64,000 nt of DNA from positions 1 to 64,000 of the forward strand of contig NZ_JACRAW010000002.1 in assembly GCF_016213215.1 (NCBI RefSeq), given 5' to 3'. The notes beneath the pieces were generated by a model. That model had not been told where the DNA came from and made no database searches. It was given only the letters and a program-made list of their open reading frames with translations. Shown piece after piece: positions 48,872-57,405 of this stretch. Each line of letters begins with the position of its first letter. Within the stretch, counting starts at the first letter, position 1. Both the position numbers and the translations under genes were made by a program. This stretch comes from Bradyrhizobium sp. (lineage in GTDB: Bacteria > Pseudomonadota > Alphaproteobacteria > Rhizobiales > Xanthobacteraceae).

Positions 48872-50661
48872 GCCGAACAACTCCCAACGGTTTTGTTCTT
48901 GAGGAAACAAGCCGTCGCGTTGCCATCGATCCGATCACGCGCATCGAAGGGCATTTGCGTATCGAACTCAATGTCGACGACAAGAACGTCATCCGGAACG
49001 CTGTTTCCGTGGGTGCGATGTGGCGCGGGCTCGAGGTCATCCTTCAGGGGCGCGACCCGCGCGATGCCTGGGCGTTCGTCCAGCGCATCTGTGGCGTTTG
49101 CACCGGCGTGCATGCCATTGCCAGCGTTCGTTCGGTTGAAGATGCCCTTGGGATAGAGTTGCCGCAAAATGCCAACCTGATCCGCAATATCATGATGCTG
49201 ACGCTCTACGCGCAGGACCATCTGGTGCACTTCTACCATCTGCATGCGCTCGATTGGGTCGATGTCCTTTCGGCGCTGCGCGCCAGTCCGGTCGAGACGG
49301 CGGCGCTGGCGCAGTCGATCTCCTCGTGGTCGAAGTCGTCGGCCGGCTATTTCAAGGACGTGCAAACGAAATTGACGAACTTCGTAGGCTCCGGGCAATT
49401 GGGGCCGTTCCGCAATGGCTATTGGGGGCATGCGGCGTACAAACTGCCGCCTGAAGCCAACCTTATGGCGGTGGCGCATTATCTTGAGGCGCTCGATTTC
49501 CAACGCGAGATCGTCAAGATTCACGCCATCCTCGGCGGCAAGAACCCGCATCCGCACTGGCTGGTAGGCGGCGTGCCATGCGCGATCAACGTGCACGGCA
49601 CCGGCGCCGTGGGCGCTCTGAACATAGAACGTCTCAATATGGTGCGGGAGATCGCGAACAGGACCCGCGAGTTCATCGACCAGGTCTATATTCCCGACCT
49701 GCTGGCCATCGCGTCGTTCTACAAGGATTGGGCTGCGATCGGCGGAGGCTTGTCGTCGAAAAACCTGATGTCCTACGGTGAGTTTCCCTCGCATGCGAAC
49801 AACTCGTCCAACGACAATCTGGGCATGCCGCGCGGTGCTATTCTGGGCGGCGATCTGTCCAGGCTGCACGAGGTCGACCTGAAGGACCCTGCCCAGGTCC
49901 AGGAATTCGCGTCTCATGCCTGGTACAAATACCCCTCAGGCAACGAGGGCCTTCATCCCTGGGACGGCGTAACGGAATGCGATTTCCGCCTCGGCTCCAA
50001 AGGCAAAATCGAGCAGGACCGCCTGATCAATGTCGATGAATCCGAGAAGTACAGTTATGTGAAGGCGCCGCGTTACAAGGGGGAGGCGATGGAAGTCGGC
50101 CCGCTCGCCCGTTTGGTGATCGCCTATGTCGCCGGGCGCAAAGACATCAAGGAATTGGTCGATGGAGCGCTGCGCAAGCTCGATGTTCCCTTGACCGCGC
50201 TGTTTTCCACGCTGGGTCGCACCGCGGCGCGCGGTCTTGAGGCGCAATGGGCGGCGGCGCGTCTGGTCGAAACCGTCGATGATCTGTTTGCCAATATCCG
50301 CAACGGCGACATCAATACCGCCAACACCGAGAAATGGGAGCCGAAGACTTGGCCGACCCTGGCCAAAGGCGTCGGCAGTTGCGAGGCGCCACGTGGCGCG
50401 CTGGGGCACTGGATCGTCATCAGGGATCAGAAGATCGCCAACTACCAGTGCGTGGTGCCGTCGACCTGGAACGCTTCATCGCGCGATCCGAAAGGCAACA
50501 TAGGCGCCTACGAGGCCGCGCTTCTCGGCACGCCGATGGTGGATCCCGAGCGCCCGCTGGAAGTCCTGCGCACCATCCACAGTTTTGATCCTTGCCTGGC
50601 GTGCGCGACGCATTTGTATGGTCCGGATGGTGCGCCGCTGGCATCAGTCGATGTCCTCTAG
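48868..50661 (+). CDS. hupL: Uptake [NiFe] hydrogenase large subunit
   Basis: This 597-residue catalytic subunit coordinates the Ni-Fe(CN)2CO site through Cys75 and Cys78 (RICGVCTG) and Cys576 and Cys579 (DPCLACATH). The 15 residues after His582 ([15 protein letters not shown]) are the processing tail removed by the protease encoded downstream. Other family signals ([29 protein letters not shown]) are intact. The start overlaps the hupS stop as ATGA. It should oxidise H2 and pass electrons through HupS to HupC and quinone. Confidence 0.96.
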   Translation: MSRTTPNGFVLEETSRRVAIDPITRIEGHLRIELNVDDKNVIRNAVSVGAMWRGLEVILQGRDPRDAWAFVQRICGVCTGVHAIASVRSVEDALGIELPQNANLIRNIMMLTLYAQDHLVHFYHLHALDWVDVLSALRASPVETAALAQSISSWSKSSAGYFKDVQTKLTNFVGSGQLGPFRNGYWGHAAYKLPPEANLMAVAHYLEALDFQREIVKIHAILGGKNPHPHWLVGGVPCAINVHGTGAVGALNIERLNMVREIANRTREFIDQVYIPDLLAIASFYKDWAAIGGGLSSKNLMSYGEFPSHANNSSNDNLGMPRGAILGGDLSRLHEVDLKDPAQVQEFASHAWYKYPSGNEGLHPWDGVTECDFRLGSKGKIEQDRLINVDESEKYSYVKAPRYKGEAMEVGPLARLVIAYVAGRKDIKELVDGALRKLDVPLTALFSTLGRTAARGLEAQWAAARLVETVDDLFANIRNGDINTANTEKWEPKTWPTLAKGVGSCEAPRGALGHWIVIRDQKIANYQCVVPSTWNASSRDPKGNIGAYEAALLGTPMVDPERPLEVLRTIHSFDPCLACATHLYGPDGAPLASVDVL

Positions 50662-50679
50662 CGGGATACCGAGGATGAC

Positions 50680-51372
50680 ATGACCTATTGCGAGATTCCG
50701 GACGACGGCACAATACCGCCTCCCATCGTCACGCATGATGCCCCATCGCGAATTTGCCATTGGGCATCGGTGATCTGCGTTCTCGCGCTTATCGTGAGCG
50801 GCTATTTTATCGGAGAGCCCCTACCCTCTGTCGGTGGAGATACGTCCGAACTTTATACGATGGGCGATATACGCTTCGTTCATCTCGCGGCCGGACAATT
50901 GTTCTCGGCCTTCTTCCTGTTTCGTGTGTATTGGGCCTTCCGGAAGAAAGGCTACGCACGGCAAATGTTCTTGCCGGATTTCTGGACGAAAAGCTGGTCG
51001 GATGGGATCGTCGCGCAAGTAAAATGGAATCTGATGTTGCTGCCGCGTTCGCCGCGCTATGTCGGGATAAATCCATTGGCGGCAACCACGGGTCTGTTGC
51101 TGTACGTGCTTCCGGCCGTGCTGACGATTCTCACCGGCTTCGCCATGCTGGCCGAAGTGGCCGGGCATGATTCCTGGCAATATCGCTTGTTCGGATGGAT
51201 GATGATCATCTTTCCCAACACGCTTGATCTGCATCTGGTTCATCGCGTGTGCATGTGGATCATCGTCTTTTTTGTTTGTTTGCACATCTACATTGCGATC
51301 CGCGACGACATCCTGTCGCGTCAAACCCTGATATCGTCCATGTTGTCGGGCGAGCGGCTTTTCCGCCGTTGA
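50680..51372 (+). CDS. hupC: Hydrogenase b-type cytochrome subunit (HupC)
   Basis: This 230-residue integral protein has four membrane helices and histidines suited to two hemes (SRICHWASVICVLALIVSGYF, RFVHLAAGQLFSAFFLFRVYW, LDLHLVHRVCMWIIVFFVCL). It anchors HupSL and passes electrons to the quinone pool. It starts 18 bp after hupL. The N-terminus is longer than usual by about 15 residues before the first helix (CEIPDDGTIPPPIVTHDA). Confidence 0.93.
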   Translation: MTYCEIPDDGTIPPPIVTHDAPSRICHWASVICVLALIVSGYFIGEPLPSVGGDTSELYTMGDIRFVHLAAGQLFSAFFLFRVYWAFRKKGYARQMFLPDFWTKSWSDGIVAQVKWNLMLLPRSPRYVGINPLAATTGLLLYVLPAVLTILTGFAMLAEVAGHDSWQYRLFGWMMIIFPNTLDLHLVHRVCMWIIVFFVCLHIYIAIRDDILSRQTLISSMLSGERLFRR

Positions 51373-51390
51373 TCCGTTTGGGATCCCTTG

Positions 51391-51879
51391 ATGCCCTCCC
51401 CTTGTCTCGTACTCGGCGTCGGAATTACTCTGTGGGCGGACGAAGGTGTCGGACCCCGGTTGATCGAGGTCTTGAGTCAACGGTTCGATATCCCCGGAGC
51501 TGAACTGGTCGACGGCGGGACGCAGGGGCTCTATCTCTTGCCGATTGTGTCGGAAGCGGAAAGACTGCTGGTATTCGACGCCGTCAGACTGGGACATGCG
51601 CCGGGCACCGTTGTCGTTCTGCAGGACGGGGAGATCGACACTGTGTTTCGTGGCGCGCTCTCCCTGCACCAAACCACACTGCACGACTTGCTCGGTTCAG
51701 CCCGGCTGATCGGGCAAAATCCCCGGCAGGTTGTATTGATCGGTGTCGAAGCGGAAGACACGGAGAACTGGGGCGGCAATATTACTATTACTGTAGCCCG
51801 CGCCATGGAGGAGGCTTTACGTCAAGCTGAGGCGGTATTGCGCGGCTGGGGCCTCTCTCTTATCGCCAGAAGTGACTAG
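51391..51879 (+). CDS. hupD: Hydrogenase maturation protease (HupD)
   Basis: This 162-residue endopeptidase cleaves the C-terminal tail of HupL after nickel insertion. The start resembles the family (LGVGITLWADEGVGPRLIE, where Ile replaces the usual Asn after Gly). The nickel ligands should be the Glu of DEG, the Asp in LLVFDAVRLGH and the His of SLHQTTLHDLL. ATG 51391 is 18 bp after hupC. No further hup/hyp gene follows. Confidence 0.9.
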   Translation: MPSPCLVLGVGITLWADEGVGPRLIEVLSQRFDIPGAELVDGGTQGLYLLPIVSEAERLLVFDAVRLGHAPGTVVVLQDGEIDTVFRGALSLHQTTLHDLLGSARLIGQNPRQVVLIGVEAEDTENWGGNITITVARAMEEALRQAEAVLRGWGLSLIARSD

Positions 51880-52458
51880 CCGGAAGTTGGCCTATGGCTC
51901 AGCGACGGCTCAGCTCCGGGCATTCCTGGAGGAAAACGAATCGTTCATAGCGCGGATGCGCTACGTCGATCTCACTCTTTCCGCTGCGCTCCGATGACCA
52001 TCACTGCTCGGCTCGGCGTGAGCGAGGGCGAGCTCCCGGCGGACTGATCGATGGTGTTTGCGGCGGCGTTGTCCACCGCGCGCCCCGAAGCCGCCCGAAT
52101 CTCGATCGCAACTACACGCAACGGCGGATACAACGTCGACCAGCTGATCGACTATTCCATCCGGCATCCCCATGTCCCCCAGCCGGATGGAAGCTGTTTT
52201 CCGGCGAGTGCTGCCGAACAGGCGAGCTCTTGCCGTCGCAGGTGGCCCCCGTGCGGCGATTTCCTTCCCTTGCCGAAATTATACCGGCCGGTTTGCACAT
52301 CACCGACGCCGGTATTTTACCGCCGATTCCAAGCTGGCCCAAATGGACAGCTTGGCGCGCAAGGCTTCCCGGCCTTTCCCGATTGACTCAGGCCCGATTG
52401 ACTCCGGCTTTGCTTGAGGGTTGATGACGTAACCGGGGATACACGAACGAAAGTGGGC
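51880..52458. other. Non-coding or decayed stretch after hupD
   Basis: No convincing gene lies in these 579 bp. A short frame directly after hupD reads LRAFLEENESFIARMRYVDL and stops, and another reads NGGYNVDQLIDYSIRHPH before running into incoherent sequence. These look like broken pieces of coding DNA, but I cannot assign them. In hup operons this is where hupF and later genes normally start. A repeated 'gactcaggcccgattgactccgg' phrase lies near 52384-52407. The leader of the following acyltransferase lies at the right end. Confidence 0.45.
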
Positions 52459-54468
52459 ATGGCGGATTCGGGGGCCGTTCTTGCGGCAACAAGCAAGCAT
52501 CAAAGTGCAGAGTCCTTCCGCCTGGATATCAACGCGCTGCGGGCGCTTTCGGTGGTCGCTGTCGTTGGCTATCACCTCCAGATTCCAGGGTTTGCCGGAG
52601 GCTTTGTCGGCGTCGACATCTTCCTGGTGATCACCGGCTATCTGATGACGGGCAAGGTGCTGAAGGACCTGGCGGCGGGTCGCTTCTCCTATTTCAACTT
52701 CGGCATGCTGCGGATGCGCCGGATCTATCCGGCGCTTGCGGTTGCAACCGCAGCAACCCTCGCCATTGGCTGGTTCGTTACCTTGCCGGGCGAATACCTG
52801 AAGCACCTGCTGCAGGCGCTGTCTGCGCTGACATTCGTTTCGAATTTTGCGTTCAACAGCGACAGCGGCTATTTCGCCAGGGCTGCCCAGACCAAGCCCC
52901 TCCTACACACATGGTCACTTTCGGTCGAGTGGCAGTTCTATGTCGTGATGCCTTTTGTGGCTTCGCTGGTATGGCGCCTGGCCTCAAAGTCGAAGGCCCA
53001 GATCAGCAAGGTGATAATCGCAATTGAGGTCGTTGCCGCCCTGTCACTGGCGTGGTGTTTGTGGCAGAGCCGAACCGACGCGACGGGATCGGCCTTCTTC
53101 TCCCTGCCCGCGAGAGCCTGGGAGCCATTGTCTGGTGGGTTGATCGCCGCTGCCGAGATCCGGCGGCAACCTGAACGTGGCTCGAAAGCGTGGCTGGAAA
53201 CACCGATCATAGCCGCGCTGGGCTGGGCGCTCGTCGTGGGCTGCATCGCCTATCCTCTACCTGAATCCCGATGGCCGGGCGTGCTCACAATCCTTCCGAT
53301 CCTGGGCGCTGCGATGATCGTCGCGGCGCGACAATGGGCCGGCGGAGGCGGCTTGCTTGCCATATCTCCGATCCAGCGCATCGGCGACTGGTCCTATTCG
53401 ATCTATCTCTGGCACTGGCCGATATGGGTTTTTGCGCTCAGTTGGCTGTCGCTGCGCGGCTACAGTGTGGACGCGATGCAGAAGGCGTGGATGGTGCTTG
53501 CATCGCTTGTCCTCGGCGCGTCGTCATATCGCTACATCGAACAGCCGGTGAGAACGCGGCGGGAATTCTGGACGCCCCGCAGGCTGCTGGCGAGTTCTGG
53601 AGCAGCGCTCGCGCTGTACGTCGGGTTCGTGGCAGCAGCTTTCGTGAATCATGGTTTTCCCAATCGACTGCCGGAGTACCTGCGGCCAGCCGAACTGGCG
53701 AGAAGGACGAACACGCCGCGGGACGAGTGTTTCAGAAACTCGAATTCCACAAAGAAGGCGCGCGAGACTTATTGCAGCTTCGGTGCCGAAGCGACCCTCG
53801 GAAAGCCGACTGCAATCCTGTGGGGAGATTCGTTCGCCAATCAGTACCTCGAACCGCTTTCGTCGGCTGCGCTCGCAAGCGGAGTCCACGGGCTGATCGC
53901 CACCCAGAGCGGGTGCAGGGCCTTCATCGACGATGCCGGGCGCAACTCCGGAGATCAGCGACTGTGTCGGGAATTCAACCAGAGCACGCTCGCGTTCGTG
54001 CTGGAGCATGCTCAACCGAGCATCATTGTGCTTGGAGGCAACTGGGGAAGTGCCATCGAGACATCTGCCCTGGCCGACAGGCTGCTTGCTGCCGGCAAGA
54101 CCGTCATCCTGATAATGCCGTTACTGAATATCGGTTTCGACGTGCCGCAACGGTGGATCGAAAGTCAGCTCCGGGCGGGAAAGGCCATCGACGAGTGGAA
54201 GGTGGACGCCGATCCCATCCTGACGATGAGCGACTTTCGGGCTGAGATCGCTCAAGGCCTGTCCAGGCACAGGGACAATCCTCGACTCGTGACCGTCGAT
54301 CCGCAGTCGATGGTCTGCGAACGAGGTCATTGTTATCTGGTCAGAAATGGCCAGGCCAATTTCCGCGACACCGCCCACATCTCCAACGTCAACGCGATCC
54401 AGTACAGGGACATGTTCGAGGTGGCGTTCAGGTCGGCCCTCCGCGCCGAAACCGAAGCAAGAGAATAG
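52459..54468 (+). CDS. Acyltransferase 3 family protein with SGNH domain (OafA/YrhL type)
   Basis: This 669-residue membrane protein has about ten helices of an acyltransferase-3 domain (about 25-365; INALRALSVVAVVGYHL with the catalytic-region His, and LSVEWQFYVVMPF). A periplasmic SGNH-hydrolase-like domain follows, containing AILWGDSFANQYL (GDS with Ser near residue 458) and SQLRAGKAIDEWK. Such proteins O-acetylate lipopolysaccharide or exopolysaccharide sugars. ATG 52459 (MADSGAVLAATSK) was preferred over an in-frame TTG upstream. It lies 175 bp before the caspase-like gene. Confidence 0.88.
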   Translation: MADSGAVLAATSKHQSAESFRLDINALRALSVVAVVGYHLQIPGFAGGFVGVDIFLVITGYLMTGKVLKDLAAGRFSYFNFGMLRMRRIYPALAVATAATLAIGWFVTLPGEYLKHLLQALSALTFVSNFAFNSDSGYFARAAQTKPLLHTWSLSVEWQFYVVMPFVASLVWRLASKSKAQISKVIIAIEVVAALSLAWCLWQSRTDATGSAFFSLPARAWEPLSGGLIAAAEIRRQPERGSKAWLETPIIAALGWALVVGCIAYPLPESRWPGVLTILPILGAAMIVAARQWAGGGGLLAISPIQRIGDWSYSIYLWHWPIWVFALSWLSLRGYSVDAMQKAWMVLASLVLGASSYRYIEQPVRTRREFWTPRRLLASSGAALALYVGFVAAAFVNHGFPNRLPEYLRPAELARRTNTPRDECFRNSNSTKKARETYCSFGAEATLGKPTAILWGDSFANQYLEPLSSAALASGVHGLIATQSGCRAFIDDAGRNSGDQRLCREFNQSTLAFVLEHAQPSIIVLGGNWGSAIETSALADRLLAAGKTVILIMPLLNIGFDVPQRWIESQLRAGKAIDEWKVDADPILTMSDFRAEIAQGLSRHRDNPRLVTVDPQSMVCERGHCYLVRNGQANFRDTAHISNVNAIQYRDMFEVAFRSALRAETEARE

Positions 54469-54643
54469 CTCCGCGCTCAAAGTAGCAGGGTCCGCGGCAG
54501 AAAGTGGCCCATCCATCCGGTGTATCGACGCCGATAGCCGATGGGCTCTCGAGCGGCACGTCGCCAGTTGAAAGGCACCCTGCGTTTACGGCATGATTGC
54601 CCCGGCATAAGCCTGAACCGGAACGTGGCATCCTTGGTGGGAA

Positions 54644-56518
54644 ATGACACGAACGCTCATTGCTGAGGCCTGGACTTTCGTGGTTGCGGTGGCGCTTGTC
54701 AGCCCATCGCCACTGTATGCGCAGTCGAAAAAGGACCTGAACGATTGCGACAACATGAAAGACTGGAACGTCAGAGTGGCGGGCTGCACGCGGGCGATCG
54801 AGGGCAGGAAGTGGCCCAGGTTCATGCATGTCTTTCATTTGCAAAGGGGAGAAGGTTATCAAGGTCTGGAGCAATACGACCGGGCCATCCAAGACTACAC
54901 GGTCGCGCTCAAGTATAAACCCGGTTCTTCGAAGGCGCTCAGCGACCGCGCCACCGCCTACAGTGTTCTCGGCAATTTTGACCTGGCGCTGAAGGACGCC
55001 GACGCCGCCCTTCGGTCCGACCCTGGCAATGCGCTCGCCTACAACGCCAAGGGCGTGGCTCTGCTGCGCAAAGGCCAGTTCGACCCGGCGATCGATGCGT
55101 TCAGCAAGGGGATAGCTCTCAACCCCGGGATGGATGCCCTGTTCACCAACCGTGCCGCTGCATGGCAGTCCAAGGACGAAACCGATCGAGCACTGACGGA
55201 CCTCGACTCGGCCCTGAAGCTCAGTCCGACCAATTTCCTGGCGCTTTCCAACCGTTGCCATGTCTGGAAGGTGAAGCATGAGTCGGGCAACGCGTTGGCA
55301 GACTGCAATCAGGCCATACGCCTCAACCCTGACCATGCCGTTTCCTTCTACAATCGGGCTAATGTCCTGTTTGAGCTTGGCGAACTTGAGAAGGCGCTCG
55401 CCGACTACGGACAGGCCATTCGCATCGATCCATCAAACGCCGGAGCTTACGCGGCGAGAGGCAACGTCTGGCGCAAGAAACTGAACCTGGATCGGGCGAT
55501 CTCTGACCTGAACCAAGCGATCAAGCTCAACCCCAAAGTGGTGGCCTCCTACGTCACACGGGGGCTGATCCAGGAGGCGCAGGGCGACGTCCATTCCGCG
55601 CGGCAGTCGTTCAGGACTGCGCTAGAGCTTCCGGCCACGGTGAGCACTGCCGGCACAGGCGGCATGTATCTCGACTCCTTCGGCGATGACCAAAAGGTGG
55701 CGAAGGCGCGCCTGCTGGCGCTCGGAGAGGCCGGGCTAGTTCCAGCGGGCCCTCTTTACGCCGCCAAACCCGACGAGGCCAAGACGGCAGCCATCTCGGA
55801 AAGACGCATCGCCCTGGCCATCGGCAATGGTGCCTATGCCACTGCACCTTCCCTTCCGAACCCGCCCAACGATGCGCGTCTGATCGCAAGGAACCTCCGC
55901 AACGCCGGCTTTCAGGTTTCGGAAGGCGCCGACCTGAACCGGGAGGAGATGGAACGGTTGGTGGCTGACTTCATGAGGGGTGCCGTCACCGCCAGTGTAG
56001 CCCTCCTGTTCTACGCCGGCCATGGCGTGCAGATTGACGGTCAAAACTATCTTCTCCCGACGGACGCGAACACGGATGTGCAGAATCTCAAGAGCGAGCT
56101 GATGAGCCTCGATACAATTCTCGCCGGGTTGGATGACCGGTTGCGGGCCAACATTGTGATCCTGGATGCCTGCCGCAACAATCCGATGCTGGCTGAGGTC
56201 GCCGTGGCCGAGGGCAACCGGTCGATTGTTATTCGCGCGGGATTGGCTTCCACGTCCAATCTGGGCAAAGCAGGCACCTCAGGCGCAGGCACGTTGCTGG
56301 CGTTCTCGACGGCACCCGGGAGGGTGGCTCTCGATGGAGAAGGAGCGAATTCGCCGTTCTCCCTGGCCCTTGCGCGGCACATCAACACGCCGGGGCTGGA
56401 GGTGCAGCAGATGCTTACACGCGTGCGGACCGACGTCGTGGCTGCAACGAAATCCCAGCAGGTGCCGTGGTCGAACTCTTCCCTTCTGGGAGAGGTGTAT
56501 CTGGCTGGCCGCCCATGA
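54644..56518 (+). CDS. TPR repeat protein with C-terminal caspase-like (C14) domain
   Basis: The 624-residue protein starts with a signal peptide (cleavage near YAQSK). About eight tetratricopeptide-like repeats follow (about 40-330, e.g. GEGYQGLEQYDRAIQDYTVAL, DPGNALAYNAKGVALLRKGQ). The C-terminal caspase-like domain (about 385-610) has the catalytic His460 in FYAGHGVQID and Cys510 in LDACRNNPM, plus ERRIALAIGNGAYATAP at its start. Such proteins are arginine- or lysine-specific proteases in known cases. The substrate here is unknown. The domain order, TPR first and secreted, suggests a periplasmic or surface scaffolded protease. Confidence 0.88.
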   Translation: MTRTLIAEAWTFVVAVALVSPSPLYAQSKKDLNDCDNMKDWNVRVAGCTRAIEGRKWPRFMHVFHLQRGEGYQGLEQYDRAIQDYTVALKYKPGSSKALSDRATAYSVLGNFDLALKDADAALRSDPGNALAYNAKGVALLRKGQFDPAIDAFSKGIALNPGMDALFTNRAAAWQSKDETDRALTDLDSALKLSPTNFLALSNRCHVWKVKHESGNALADCNQAIRLNPDHAVSFYNRANVLFELGELEKALADYGQAIRIDPSNAGAYAARGNVWRKKLNLDRAISDLNQAIKLNPKVVASYVTRGLIQEAQGDVHSARQSFRTALELPATVSTAGTGGMYLDSFGDDQKVAKARLLALGEAGLVPAGPLYAAKPDEAKTAAISERRIALAIGNGAYATAPSLPNPPNDARLIARNLRNAGFQVSEGADLNREEMERLVADFMRGAVTASVALLFYAGHGVQIDGQNYLLPTDANTDVQNLKSELMSLDTILAGLDDRLRANIVILDACRNNPMLAEVAVAEGNRSIVIRAGLASTSNLGKAGTSGAGTLLAFSTAPGRVALDGEGANSPFSLALARHINTPGLEVQQMLTRVRTDVVAATKSQQVPWSNSSLLGEVYLAGRP

Positions 56519-56556
56519 GGCGTCGCGCCGATCTGCTCGAGTTCACGGCTTCGAAC

Positions 56557-56930
56557 CTATCTCATCGTCATCCCGCAGCAGCCGATGGCTTTACACGCCC
56601 GCCGTTCGCTCATCCCGTGGACATCCACCAGATGCGCGACAGCCTTCCGCTTGGACGCGGGCGTCACCCTTCTTTCCCACGAGGTCCTTCAAGGCCGCAT
56701 TGTCCAGCATGGCATCGGCCAAGAGCCGCTTCAGCCGGGTGTTCTCGTCCTCCAGCGTCTTCAGCCGCTTGGCCTCCGAGACCTCCGTCCCGCCGAATTT
56801 TGCTTTCCATTTGTAGATGCTGGCGTCGCTCACGCCATGCTTACGGCACAGATCGGCGACCGAAACGCCGGCCTCGTGCTCCTTCAGAATCCCGATGATC
56901 TGTTCTTCCGCAAAACCGGCTGCGCTTCAT
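56557..56930 (-). pseudogene. IS3 family (IS407-like) transposase orfA/orfB remnant
   Basis: Read on the minus strand, ATG 56930 starts MKRSRF, after which one extra T in a TTTT run shifts the frame away from the expected EEQIIGILKEHEAG. The rest is intact orfA helix-turn-helix sequence (GVSDASIYKWKAKFGG, then LEDENTRLKRLLADAMLDN). The start of orfB (VTPASKRKAVAHLVDVHGMS, then ERRACKAIGCCG) is present in the next frame and stops after about 37 codons. So this is a frameshifted, 3'-truncated element. No terminal inverted repeats or target duplication were found. Confidence 0.8.
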
Positions 56931-56987
56931 GCTCTGGTCCTCGTCGTGGGCCAGAGCGAACTTCAAACTGGATTAAGACCGTGGGGC

Positions 56988-57248
56988 AAGCTCAAATGGA
57001 ACGTGGTCCGCGAACGTGCGCGAACGGTGCTCCATCCCGAACAGGCTGAAATGCAGCAGGCGCTGAACAAGGCCCTCGCAGAAGTCCAGGAGGGGATGGC
57101 GGCAGCCAAGCGGGCTTTGCTGGACCGATGCGAGATGCAGGAGTACGAAGAAGGAAAATTCCGCTCGCTGCGAGAACCACCTCCGGGCCGGCCTCTTTCG
57201 TCGACTTTTAGTTTGCCCGCGAACGCGGCGGCCCATCTTCCACGATGA
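56988..57248 (+). other. Unassigned open frame between IS remnant and DegT gene
   Basis: An uninterrupted frame of about 86 codons is highly helical and charged (HPEQAEMQQALNKALAEVQE and EMQEYEEGKFRSL), which is less random than typical shadows. It has no clear start codon with a ribosome site and runs in from the IS remnant, so it is probably the 3' end of a truncated gene. I do not recognise it. Confidence 0.25.
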
Positions 57249-57252
57249 CTCG

Positions 57253-57405
57253 TCATAAGCACCATGGACGAGCTCCAAAGGCTTGGACGAGGTCGCGCAT
57301 GTCGAGCCGTTGATTGCAACCGGGGCATTTAACGAAGTGGTCGGCTTCTGTCTGAGCGACGCCACCAGCGGCGATGCCTTTGTTGCGGGGCAGCTTATCC
57401 CTCAT
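57253..57405 (-). pseudogene. Fragment of small CPGC-motif protein
   Basis: This 50-residue frame (starts MRDKLPRNKGIAAGG, then VAQTEADHFVKCPGCNQRLD, ends GARPWCL) overlaps the DegT stop as ATGA. The same frame stays open upstream for about 48 more codons (DGFENGRSVEEAAAF..., ARKFDELGTEAEGAQAEL) but there lies out of frame inside the DegT tail. I recall Bradyrhizobium small proteins with the same NKGIAAGG and FVKCPGC segments, longer at both ends. The gene is therefore probably a truncated remnant that reads CPGC zinc-ribbon-like. Confidence 0.4.
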
